From: a bacterium
GTDB lineage: Bacteria > Verrucomicrobiota > Kiritimatiellia > CAIKKV01 > CAITUY01
Reading direction: 5' to 3'
Assembly (NCBI GenBank): GCA_037143175.1
Contig: JBAWZF010000005.1
Span: 1 to 64,000, forward strand
DNA length: 64,000 nucleotides
Positions 18,097-26,033 of the stretch are shown piece by piece. Under the pieces are notes generated by a model, which saw only the letters and a list, made by a program, of their open reading frames with translations, was not told the DNA's origin and searched no databases. The position numbers and the translations under genes were made by a program. Within the stretch, counting starts at the first letter, position 1. Each line of letters opens with the position of its first letter.

Positions 18097-20289
18097 ATGA
18101 TTAACTTAACTTTAAATGCATCACCACGCCCCCTAAACGCCCCTGCACGCCTTGAGGATTTGCTCTCCAAGCACTTCGGTTTCTCCACATTCCATGCAGG
18201 CCAGCGGGAACCCATTGAGGCTATTCTGAACGGGAATGATGCGGTGGTCGTCATGCCGACCGGCGCGGGAAAATCAATCTGCTTTCAATTGCCGGCCATG
18301 ATTCTTGATGGAATCACGCTGGTGGTCTCACCGTTGATATCCCTGATGAAGGATCAAGTGGACGGCCTCACCGAGCGAGGCCTGCCAGCCACCTGCCTTA
18401 ACTCATCGCTTTCCATGGAAGAGGTGACCGAACGGATTGCCGATCTTCGCCAAGGAAAAACCCGACTGGTCTATGTCGCGCCGGAACGCTTCCGTAACAG
18501 AGGCTTTCAAACTTTGCTCGCCGATCTCAAGGTGGCATTGATCGCCATTGACGAAGCCCATTGTATCAGCCAATGGGGCCATGATTTCAGGCCCGACTAC
18601 ATTCGCCTCGGCACCGTGGTAAAACAGTTCACCAAGGCCCGTGTCATGGCGCTCACCGCCACTGCGACCCCTGAGGTTCGAACGGATATTGCCAAACAAC
18701 TCGGGCTTGGGATGGATGGTCGTACGGCCCCGCAGATATTTGTCCGGGGCTTTCGCCGTGATACCCTGCGACTCGTCGTCAGCCATGTTTCATCCCATAC
18801 CGACAAAATGCGACGCATTGAGGGTATTCTTTCCCGCTACCCCACAGGCATCATTTATTGCAGTACCCGCAAACAGGTCGATCGGGTCGGCATCATGTTG
18901 GGGGAGAACAAAATCAAACATCTGGTTTATCACGCCGGCCTTACCCCTGAGAAGCGGGCAGCGGCCCAGGAACAATTCATGGGGGGCAAAGTCCCGGTTG
19001 TCGTGGCCACCAATGCCTTTGGCATGGGTGTAGATCGCTCCGATCTCCGGTTTGTCATCCACTGGGACGTCCCTGGAAGCATCGAAGCCTACTATCAGGA
19101 AGTTGGCCGAGCCGGGCGAGACGGCCAGTTATCGCATTGTGAGCTGCTCTACAACTACGCCGATGTACGTACGCAGGAGTTTTTCCTGGATGGCTCGAAT
19201 CCGGACCCTGCCACTATCCTGCAAACTTGGTCAGAAATTTACACCCTACTCAAGACTGGTGGTGCCCAGACCTGCTCACTGGACGAGTGGGCTGAACAAA
19301 TTCGCTCAACCGACAACAAGATTACGGTCCACACTTGCATGGGTCTGTACGAACGTTATGGCCTGATTTCACGTGAAATCATGGCGGGAACCCGTTGTTA
19401 CACCACGTCTCTGGTTGAACCCACCGATCTCACACGTCTGAAGGAGGCCATGCCTTCTTTGGAGGAAAAACGGCGCCGGGATCTGCGTAAACTCGACCTG
19501 ATGCTCCGTTACGTCAGTTCCCAAGGCTGCCGGCACCATTTCATTCTCGATTATTTTGGTGACAAAGAAACGCTGAGCACCGCCTGTGGCCACTGCGATT
19601 ATTGCGGTTTCGACACGGCTGTTTCAGCACGCCCCCCCACCGAAACCGAGTGGCCAGTCATTCAGAAACTACTGAGCGGAGTGGGCCGTATGGACGGACG
19701 GTTCGGCCGCAACACGATCATTGCCGTTATGACTGGTTCATCGGCAAAAGATATTATTGATCGCAAACTAAACGAGGTTTCCACATATGGTGCCCTGGCA
19801 GGAACACCCCCAGAACATTTGAAGGCCATTTTCGATGAATTGGTGCGAGCCAAAGCCATTACACTCAGCGCGGATCAATATGCCACAGCCTCGTTAACCC
19901 TGGAAGGCCGCGAAATTGCATGGCGGCGGGTCTCAGTCAGCATCAAGTGGCCAGTCCAAGCCGTACACCTTTCCAGTAATGAGCCCGATCTTCGTCGCAA
20001 ACCCATGAAGGCTGGCGCCAAACCCAATCGTAAAGCCAACCCCCTGGAAACGTTTGATCGCGTCCTTTCAGCTGTGGAAGAAAATTTGTTCGATAAATTG
20101 AAGATCTGGCGCAAAGATGAATCCTTCCACCAGGGGACGCTTCCCTATCTTGTATTCAGCAACAAAACCCTGAAAGCCATTGCGATTCTACGCCCGAAAT
20201 CCCACGCTGAACTTGAACGCATTCCCGGCGTCGGCCCTGCAAAACTTGAGGCCTATGGCGCAGATATTTTGCGCCTGATGAAGCGATAG
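18097..20289 (+). CDS. recQ: ATP-dependent DNA helicase RecQ
   Basis: 730 residues. Helicase motifs in order: Walker A MPTGAGKSICFQLPA (near residue 53), DEAH in AIDEAHCISQWGHDFRPDY (near 152), TATATPEVR, and motif VI QEVGRAGRDG. The RecQ zinc-binding region follows (CRHHFILDYFGD...CGHCDYCG), then a winged-helix part and a C-terminal HRDC domain (residues about 650-730, ending ERIPGVGPAKLEAYG). It unwinds DNA 3'-5' in recombination and fork repair. The predicted promoter is so close that the mRNA is nearly leaderless. It shares its divergent upstream region with hcp. Confidence 0.95.
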   Translation: MINLTLNASPRPLNAPARLEDLLSKHFGFSTFHAGQREPIEAILNGNDAVVVMPTGAGKSICFQLPAMILDGITLVVSPLISLMKDQVDGLTERGLPATCLNSSLSMEEVTERIADLRQGKTRLVYVAPERFRNRGFQTLLADLKVALIAIDEAHCISQWGHDFRPDYIRLGTVVKQFTKARVMALTATATPEVRTDIAKQLGLGMDGRTAPQIFVRGFRRDTLRLVVSHVSSHTDKMRRIEGILSRYPTGIIYCSTRKQVDRVGIMLGENKIKHLVYHAGLTPEKRAAAQEQFMGGKVPVVVATNAFGMGVDRSDLRFVIHWDVPGSIEAYYQEVGRAGRDGQLSHCELLYNYADVRTQEFFLDGSNPDPATILQTWSEIYTLLKTGGAQTCSLDEWAEQIRSTDNKITVHTCMGLYERYGLISREIMAGTRCYTTSLVEPTDLTRLKEAMPSLEEKRRRDLRKLDLMLRYVSSQGCRHHFILDYFGDKETLSTACGHCDYCGFDTAVSARPPTETEWPVIQKLLSGVGRMDGRFGRNTIIAVMTGSSAKDIIDRKLNEVSTYGALAGTPPEHLKAIFDELVRAKAITLSADQYATASLTLEGREIAWRRVSVSIKWPVQAVHLSSNEPDLRRKPMKAGAKPNRKANPLETFDRVLSAVEENLFDKLKIWRKDESFHQGTLPYLVFSNKTLKAIAILRPKSHAELERIPGVGPAKLEAYGADILRLMKR

Positions 20290-20334
20290 AGTCAAAGATT
20301 GCCTCAGGTCTTCTCTTTTGGCATATTTCCGGGC

Positions 20335-21054
20335 ATGCCACATCGGGTCATGAATGTTAAAGAAATTGCCGCGTACCTTCACGTTGCGCCAGCAAGAATT
20401 GAGTTACTGGTTAAGCAAAGGGAAATCCCTTTTCAAAAACAGGGTGAGCGCTTTGCCTTTCGTCGCTCGGAGATAGATGCATGGGCCTCACAGCGCATTC
20501 TTAACTTCTCCGCGCCCAATCTAGCGGATTACCATTCCCAGTCTTCGGCCAAGGTTAAAGAATTCTCTCCGGATGTGGCGATGATGCCCCAACTCCTGAC
20601 GCGCGATCGCATTCAGGCCGCCCTGGCAACCAAAACCCGTTCGTCCGTCATCCGTAACATGGTTGCGATGGCCGTGGCCACCGATCTAGTCTCTGATGGC
20701 ACTGAACTTCTCACGCTCATTGAAGAACGCGAAAAACTCTGCTCAACGGCGCTCCCCGGCGGCTGGGCAGTTCTTCATCCGCGTCATCATGACCCCTATA
20801 TGTTTACCGAGTCATTCATGGTGGTCGGCCGCTCCATTCAGCCAATTCATTTCGGGGCTCAGGATGGCCATCCCAGCGACATCTTTTTTCTGCTTTGCTG
20901 TCAAGATGACCGCCTCCACCTCCACACACTCGCGCGGTTATGCACCCTCTGCATGGAAACAAAGTTGTTGGAATTATTACGCCTTGCTGAAACCGAGCAG
21001 GGAATGATGGACGCCATTTTGGAGTCTGAGGAAAACATCATCCGCCACTTGTGA
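20335..21054 (+). CDS. Excisionase-type HTH fused to PTS EIIA-like domain, probable regulator
   Basis: About 239 residues. The first 55 form a MerR/excisionase HTH (MNVKEIAAYLHVAPARIELL...FRRSEIDAWA). Residues about 90-239 match the fructose/nitrogen EIIA (PtsN-like) fold. The segment TALPGGWAVLHPR aligns with the active-site region T-x-I-x-x-G-I-A-x-P-H-x-R and keeps the phosphorylatable His, though the usual PH is LH. No EIIB or EIIC is present, so it probably senses phosphorylation state and is not a transporter. Start is uncertain: ATG 20335 or 20350, neither with a good Shine-Dalgarno; a TTG at 20299 is also open. Its stop overlaps the GTG of pabB-pabC. Confidence 0.75.
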   Translation: MPHRVMNVKEIAAYLHVAPARIELLVKQREIPFQKQGERFAFRRSEIDAWASQRILNFSAPNLADYHSQSSAKVKEFSPDVAMMPQLLTRDRIQAALATKTRSSVIRNMVAMAVATDLVSDGTELLTLIEEREKLCSTALPGGWAVLHPRHHDPYMFTESFMVVGRSIQPIHFGAQDGHPSDIFFLLCCQDDRLHLHTLARLCTLCMETKLLELLRLAETEQGMMDAILESEENIIRHL

Positions 21055-22784
21055 ACACAGCCGTCCTCATTCATGATCCTTCCCGTGGGTGCTGGCTGGC
21101 TTTTAACAATCCCTGCCGGATCTACTCCACCTCAAATCCCGCAGAGGTGCTTCCGCTTCTTCGTGAGATTGAGGCGGCTGTTAACGAGCACAAACTGCAT
21201 GCCGCCGGTTTTATCAGTTATGAGGCTGCCCCGGCATTTGACTCGGCCTTAACAGTCCGGCATGACCCTTCAGGCTTTCCCCTGCTTTGGTTCGGACTTT
21301 ATCAGGAGCCCACCCCATGGCATCCTAGCGCACCTGCCCCGCGCTCAACCGAAACGCCGCCACAATGGACGCCCTCCATCAGCCGCGATGATTACACCAA
21401 GATCATGGGGCGGATCCGGCAATACCTGTTTAATGGCGAAACCTATCAAGTCAACTACACCTTCCGACTTACCAGTCCCTTCAACCAGAACCCGCTAACC
21501 CTTTTTGAAAATCTGGTCCACGCTCAAGGAGCACATTACTCCGCATTTATCGATATCGGGAATTTCACCATTTGCTCCGCCTCGCCGGAGCTGTTTTTCC
21601 GCTTGGATGGATCCCATCTGGAATCACGCCCCATGAAGGGGACCATGAAACGGGGAGTGACGCCCCAGGAAGATCTACTCAATGCCCAGATACTGAAAAA
21701 TTCACCCAAAGACCAGTCTGAGAATGTGATGATCGTGGATATGATCAGAAACGACATGGGACGGGTGTCAGAAAAAGGGCAGGTTACGGTCGAGCAGCTT
21801 TTCAAGGTGGAGCGGTACCCTACTGTCTGGCAAATGACTTCCACTGTATCTGCCAGCACCCAGGCATCACTGTGTGAAATATTTACAGCCCTTTTCCCGT
21901 GTGCCTCCATTACCGGGGCGCCCAAACCGCGGACGATGGCGCTCATCGCCCGCGAAGAAACCGCCCCCCGTAGAATCTATACCGGAACCATCGGCTATCT
22001 GGCACCGGACCGTCAGGCGCAATTTAATGTCGCCATCAGAACAGTGCTCATCGATAAGACCCGCCATGTTGCCGAATACGGGGTGGGCGGCGGAATTGTC
22101 TGGGACTCCGTCAGCGCCAATGAGTACGAAGAATGTTGGACCAAGGCAAAAGTGCTCACTGAATCAACGGAGGAATTTCAGCTCCTTGAAACGCTGCTGT
22201 GGACTCCCGACAAAGGCATTTTTCTATTGGAGCGACATTTAAAACGAATTGAAGAATCCGCGGAGTATTTTGGCTTTGCTATTTGCCGGGGAAAGATTCA
22301 AAACGAGTTGCTCGCCTTAAAACTGGATGGAGCCCACCGGATCCGGATTCTTGTTTCCCGTTCCGGAGTCCTCACGCTTGAATCCTACCCATTCGACCCG
22401 ACTGCCGCCAAGACCCCGGTTCGTGTCCGGCTGGCGCAAAAACCGATCGATATTTCCAACCGTTTTCTGTACCACAAAACAACCTGCCGGCGGGCTTATG
22501 AAGACGCCCAAACGAGCCTCGACGATTGCGATGATGTTCTGCTCTGGAATCCCGCAGGTGAACTGACGGAATCCACCATCGCCAACCTCGTCGTGGAATG
22601 TGATGGCGAACTCCTCACGCCGCCGGTCTCGTGCGGGCTTTTGGCAGGAACCTTCCGGGCAGAACTGCTCCTTCGGGGAGAGATCAAAGAGGCGGTCATC
22701 CACCTCGCAGATCTCCCCCGCGTCCGAAAGGTTTTTCTTATTAACTCCCTGCGAAAATGGCGCGAGGCCATTATCGTCAGGTAG
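21051..22784 (+). CDS. pabBC: Aminodeoxychorismate synthase component I fused to aminodeoxychorismate lyase (PabB-PabC)
   Basis: 577 residues. Residues about 105-375 are a chorismate-binding domain: GETYQVNYTFRL, SRPMKGTMKRG, MIRNDMGRVS, FPCASITGAPKPRTM and YTGTIGYLAPD. Residues about 385-577 are a class IV PLP aminotransferase-type lyase: LLETLLW, LLERHLKRIEESAEYF, YHKTT with the likely PLP lysine, and LTESTIANLVVE. Together they convert chorismate and glutamine-derived ammonia to 4-aminobenzoate for folate; the PabA amidotransferase must lie elsewhere. The GTG start overlaps the previous stop as GTGA, so it is coupled to the HTH-EIIA gene, an unusual pairing. Confidence 0.92.
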   Translation: MNTAVLIHDPSRGCWLAFNNPCRIYSTSNPAEVLPLLREIEAAVNEHKLHAAGFISYEAAPAFDSALTVRHDPSGFPLLWFGLYQEPTPWHPSAPAPRSTETPPQWTPSISRDDYTKIMGRIRQYLFNGETYQVNYTFRLTSPFNQNPLTLFENLVHAQGAHYSAFIDIGNFTICSASPELFFRLDGSHLESRPMKGTMKRGVTPQEDLLNAQILKNSPKDQSENVMIVDMIRNDMGRVSEKGQVTVEQLFKVERYPTVWQMTSTVSASTQASLCEIFTALFPCASITGAPKPRTMALIAREETAPRRIYTGTIGYLAPDRQAQFNVAIRTVLIDKTRHVAEYGVGGGIVWDSVSANEYEECWTKAKVLTESTEEFQLLETLLWTPDKGIFLLERHLKRIEESAEYFGFAICRGKIQNELLALKLDGAHRIRILVSRSGVLTLESYPFDPTAAKTPVRVRLAQKPIDISNRFLYHKTTCRRAYEDAQTSLDDCDDVLLWNPAGELTESTIANLVVECDGELLTPPVSCGLLAGTFRAELLLRGEIKEAVIHLADLPRVRKVFLINSLRKWREAIIVR

Positions 22785-22985
22785 TTATAACGTTTTCACA
22801 AAACGTTCCAGCCGAATCATCCCTTCTTCGATGTTGGCCATACTGCAGGCATACGACAGACGGAAATTGCCATCGGCCCCGAACGGTAACCCGGGTACGA
22901 CCGCCATTTTTTCTTGTTCAAGAAGTTTCCGGGCAAAATTAATGGAGGAGAGCGCAATTGCACTCACCCGCTCATTAAGTTCCAT
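22785..22985 (-). pseudogene. C-terminal remnant of a class I aminotransferase (AspC-like)
   Basis: 66 codons. From about residue 17 the product FARKLLEQEKMAVVPGLPFG, then NFRLSYACS and ANIEEGMIRLERFV, corresponds to the last 50 or so residues of aspartate aminotransferases (LLEEAxVAVVPGxxFG...RLSYATS). The PLP lysine and all the rest of the roughly 390-residue enzyme are missing. The upstream sequence is the intact double-NDK gene, whose stop it overlaps by 11 bases. It keeps an ATG with GGAG 7 bases before it, so a short peptide could still be made. A truncated relic is the simplest reading. Confidence 0.68.
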
Positions 22986-24141
22986 AATACTTCTCCACCC
23001 ATTCTTTTATTGTATCTTTTTGAACATCCACAATCTTCATTTCTCTGGCGGAGCTTTCCGCTGAGTCGGACGCATGCGCCGCATTGACCATAATATCGCT
23101 ACCGTACTCACGACGTACAGAGCCCGGTTGCGCCTTGGCGGGATCCGTGGGCCCAAGCAGATAACGAATCTTCTCAACGGCGCTAATGCCTCGGTAGATA
23201 AGGGCCAAACAATTCTCGGAACTTATGTGGGCTTTATCGGCTTCCGCAACTTCGGAGGGGCGGTAACCGGTCATAAATTTCACGATATCCTCGAATTGCC
23301 CATTTCCGGCGATGGGGCCGATATGCTCCCCAATTGCCGCTTTGGCATCCTCCGGGATGGAAATACCCAGCGATTTCTCAAGAATCTCCCCTGCCCGCTG
23401 GGCCATAATCCCCTTAAATTTGTTTTGAAGAATGGCACGCACAGGACCATAAAAATCCTCCGCCTGTGCAACCGTCATGGAAAACTTTCGAACGCCCACA
23501 ATCCGAAGTCCTGAACGGGACAACAGGTCGATGATATGGCCGGGCCGAACGCTCGGAAAACGGAAATTATCAGGTTTAATGAGAACCAGCGTCGTTTGAA
23601 CCCCTTCGGCATTGGACGAATCCGCGCTGTTGTCGATCACACCGCCATCCGAGTTGGAGTACTCGGCCCATAGGCGCAGGACCGAAGCGGCACGCTCCAC
23701 CGAAGGCGCGACCAATACGGCTGGCTCAAAATAGCGGACTGTCCCGGTCTCGTCCTCAATGTAATCCCCGTAGGTATCCCGTATGGTTTCGCCACCCACC
23801 CACCCGGCACGGAGATGGCCCGTGGCCTCGCGCACTTTCTGGATCGCATTTTCGCCTTCAAATACCAACAGAATCACACGCCGCCGAAGGCCGGTGACCG
23901 GATCAGGCGTATAGGATTTGCGGACATATTCACTCAATAAACGGGCAAATTCAGGTTCCGCCTGATTACTGTTTAACAGGGAGTCAGCATAGCGGGTAAC
24001 TAACTCCTGACTGGGGCCAAACATGCGGGCAGCCACGAGGTCAAGTCCTGTGCGACTCATCAGGCGTCCGATGACGCCGCCAGTCCTGGATTTTGATATC
24101 GTGTAAGGGTTGATTAATGCAAACGCCAGTTCCTGAGCCAT
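22975..24141 (-). CDS. Tandem nucleoside diphosphate kinase protein, first module degenerate
   Basis: 388 residues from the ATG at 24141, which follows AGGAG. Two NDK-like modules are visible. Module 1 (about 1-165) has ALINPYTISKSRTGGVIGRL and GGETIRDTYGDYI but reads FEPAVLVAPS where the active site should be, so it lacks the catalytic His. Module 2 (about 190-388) has TTLVLIKPDNF, GVRKFSMT and GSVRREYG, and its active site NAAHASDS (His near residue 356) fits N-x-x-H-x-SDS. Module 2 should exchange gamma-phosphates among nucleotides; module 1 may be structural or regulatory. Ordinary Ndk is one module of about 140 residues. Confidence 0.85.
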   Translation of the reverse strand: MAQELAFALINPYTISKSRTGGVIGRLMSRTGLDLVAARMFGPSQELVTRYADSLLNSNQAEPEFARLLSEYVRKSYTPDPVTGLRRRVILLVFEGENAIQKVREATGHLRAGWVGGETIRDTYGDYIEDETGTVRYFEPAVLVAPSVERAASVLRLWAEYSNSDGGVIDNSADSSNAEGVQTTLVLIKPDNFRFPSVRPGHIIDLLSRSGLRIVGVRKFSMTVAQAEDFYGPVRAILQNKFKGIMAQRAGEILEKSLGISIPEDAKAAIGEHIGPIAGNGQFEDIVKFMTGYRPSEVAEADKAHISSENCLALIYRGISAVEKIRYLLGPTDPAKAQPGSVRREYGSDIMVNAAHASDSAESSAREMKIVDVQKDTIKEWVEKYYGT

Positions 24142-24300
24142 AAAATTCTCCTCTTTCACTCTCAACATTCATTCAATTGGGCCGCAGTATCGTTGTCCCG
24201 TCCCATTGAATCAAGTAAAAACGCCCCGTTTCTTTATATAATTATTGACATCTTAAACACGCAGGGTCATTGTTACTTTATCCTAATTGGAGGTTTATTC

Positions 24301-24957
24301 ATGCCTATTCGAATCGTTCTATGTGATGACCACCAAATTATTCGCGAAGGCCTCCGTTCACTCCTTGAAAAACAACCGGATATGGCCGTAGTTGGCGAGG
24401 CACTCAACGGTCTTGGCGCCATTAAGTTGGTTGCCGACAAAAAACCGGATATCGTCGTTCTGGATATTGCCATGCCCGAAATGAACGGCATCGCGGCGGC
24501 ACGACGGATCTTTACAGATCACCCCAAAGTGAAAATCCTCGCTCTTTCCATGCACTCTGACCACCATTTCGTGACGGAAATGCTGGAGGCTGGCGCCTCG
24601 GGCTATATGCTGAAAGACAGCGCATTTGGTGAGCTCACCATCGCCATTCGCACCATTATATCAGGCGGATTGTTCATCAGCCCGAATATCGCCGGAAATG
24701 TGCTTGAAGAATTCGCCCGCCGCGCCAATCCCGGACGCCAGTCACAACGACGTATCTCCCAGTTAAGTCACCGCGAAAAGGAAATCCTTCAATTGATCTC
24801 CGAGGGCCACAGTACCAAGGAAATAGCGACGAAAATCAACGTCAGCGTTAAGACGGTCGAGACACATCGTCAGCATATTATGCAAAAAGTGGGCGTCCAT
24901 AATGTAGCCGCTTTGACGAAATATGCCGTTCGCGAAGGACTCACAAGCCTTGAATGA
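24301..24957 (+). CDS. NarL/LuxR-family response regulator
   Basis: 218 residues from the ATG at 24301, placed after GGAGG. The receiver domain has the acidic pair in VLCDDHQIIREGL, phospho-acceptor Asp55 in IVVLDIAMPEMNG, and the conserved Lys in GYMLKDSAF. The C-terminal LuxR helix-turn-helix is LSHREKEILQLISEGHSTKE and VSVKTVETHRQHIMQK. It would bind DNA once phosphorylated by a sensor kinase, but no histidine kinase lies nearby, so it is an orphan. A perfect TTGACA lies at 24245, with only weak -10 candidates after it. Confidence 0.93.
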   Translation: MPIRIVLCDDHQIIREGLRSLLEKQPDMAVVGEALNGLGAIKLVADKKPDIVVLDIAMPEMNGIAAARRIFTDHPKVKILALSMHSDHHFVTEMLEAGASGYMLKDSAFGELTIAIRTIISGGLFISPNIAGNVLEEFARRANPGRQSQRRISQLSHREKEILQLISEGHSTKEIATKINVSVKTVETHRQHIMQKVGVHNVAALTKYAVREGLTSLE

Positions 24958-25054
24958 GTGACCACTCGCTCTATGCACACCTTATATGCCCAAGATGTAG
25001 TGCATGCCCGATTTGCGATGACTGTGCGCGAGTGGGGGTTATTAAGCGGGGAAG

Positions 25055-25789
25055 TCATTCCACATAAATCAGCGTCCAAGACTTTTTTATGAACCAAAAT
25101 GAGGGCCACTGGCTGGGGTTGATGAAGTCTGCACTTGAGTTCCAGTTGCTTAATGACGCGATGGAAGTGAGTAATTCCGAAACTTTTCCCGTTCTGATTC
25201 CGGAGTAATAGCCATTATCCCAATTACCGGCATGCACTGCCGTATGCGCGCTCACGGACAACCCCGGCGGAATATAACTCGTATTCCCCCCACCACTGAC
25301 ATTATCCCAACCTTTGTTGGCAAAATTCAACCCGAACAATACGACGGCATTCGTGGCATCCCCTATCCAGGGTGACACTCCTGCCGCATTCGACACAATC
25401 GTTCCTGTATAGGCGAAAATCTGGTCGCCCTCCGCGCTGAAGACCATCGCACCACCGGATAAGCTCCCCACGCTCCAACACTTCTGAGTTCCTGCAATCC
25501 AGGAAACAACAGACCCGGCTGAAAGTGAATTCGTGCTTATCCAACTCAGGGGACCGGGCCCCACCCGACGTCCAAGATGATCCCCCCACCGAAACCAACC
25601 ATTACTGACCGATGAGTTCGTAAAATGTATTGGGGTGTTTGGCGGTATGTCACACAATGACACCCAGGCGAAGGAATCCGGCGTATCGGTATTGTAGGCA
25701 ATAACCGCCACATCACCAGCCCGCAACTGCGCCAAAGCGGGCTGGCTTATTTCCATAACCAAACTTAAAAAAAGAAGGATAAATTTCAA
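25055..25789 (-). CDS. Secreted protein of unknown function
   Basis: 244 residues with a signal peptide (KFILLFLSLVMEISQPALA). The mature start GDVAVIAYNTDTPDSFAWVSL, then PPNTPIHFTNSSVSNGWF, matches a beta-rich domain seen in secreted bacterial proteins, often beside lamin-tail or nuclease domains. No catalytic residues were recognised. The start is TTG at 25789; no in-frame ATG comes earlier than MEIS. Like the giant 288-7070 protein, it may be an exported surface component. A perfect 8-bp palindrome lies about 10 bases upstream. Confidence 0.7.
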   Translation of the reverse strand: MKFILLFLSLVMEISQPALAQLRAGDVAVIAYNTDTPDSFAWVSLCDIPPNTPIHFTNSSVSNGWFRWGDHLGRRVGPGPLSWISTNSLSAGSVVSWIAGTQKCWSVGSLSGGAMVFSAEGDQIFAYTGTIVSNAAGVSPWIGDATNAVVLFGLNFANKGWDNVSGGGNTSYIPPGLSVSAHTAVHAGNWDNGYYSGIRTGKVSELLTSIASLSNWNSSADFINPSQWPSFWFIKKSWTLIYVE

Positions 25790-25798
25790 TTAATCACC

Positions 25799-25820
25799 AT
25801 TTAGCTTTAATTAGCTAAAT
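25799..25820. promoter_or_regulatory. Palindrome upstream of secreted protein gene
   Basis: ATTTAGCT-TTAATT-AGCTAAAT is a perfect 8-bp inverted repeat about 10 bases before the start codon. It could be an operator or a small RNA hairpin near the ribosome binding region. Confidence 0.35.
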
Positions 25821-25978
25821 AGTTATGACTAACTTAAAATATAAGTCAATTTCAAAATCATGAGTTTTGACAGAATTAACTGAATGCTCAGAATGGTAAG
25901 AGAAGAATCTGCCTTTATCCCTGAACAATTTTGTATATTTTGTTCATTCTGTCGAAAATTCCACGTATTGGCGCGGAA

Positions 25979-25998
25979 TTTAGATGCGTCTGCCCTGA
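25979..25998. repeat. Dispersed 20-mer, copy 1
   Basis: TTTAGATGCGTCTGCCCTGA here is identical to 56107-56126. Both copies are intergenic. The 244-base gap around it, between the secreted protein and the helicase, holds no gene. Confidence 0.7.
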
Positions 25999-26033
25999 CC
26001 GACATACAGAGATTTCGCAGGGTGTGGTACGCC

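Noticed and set aside
24962-25035. Hairpin between the response regulator and secreted protein genes
   Set aside because: The arms are only 8 bp with a 58-base loop and no T-run, too weak to call a terminator.
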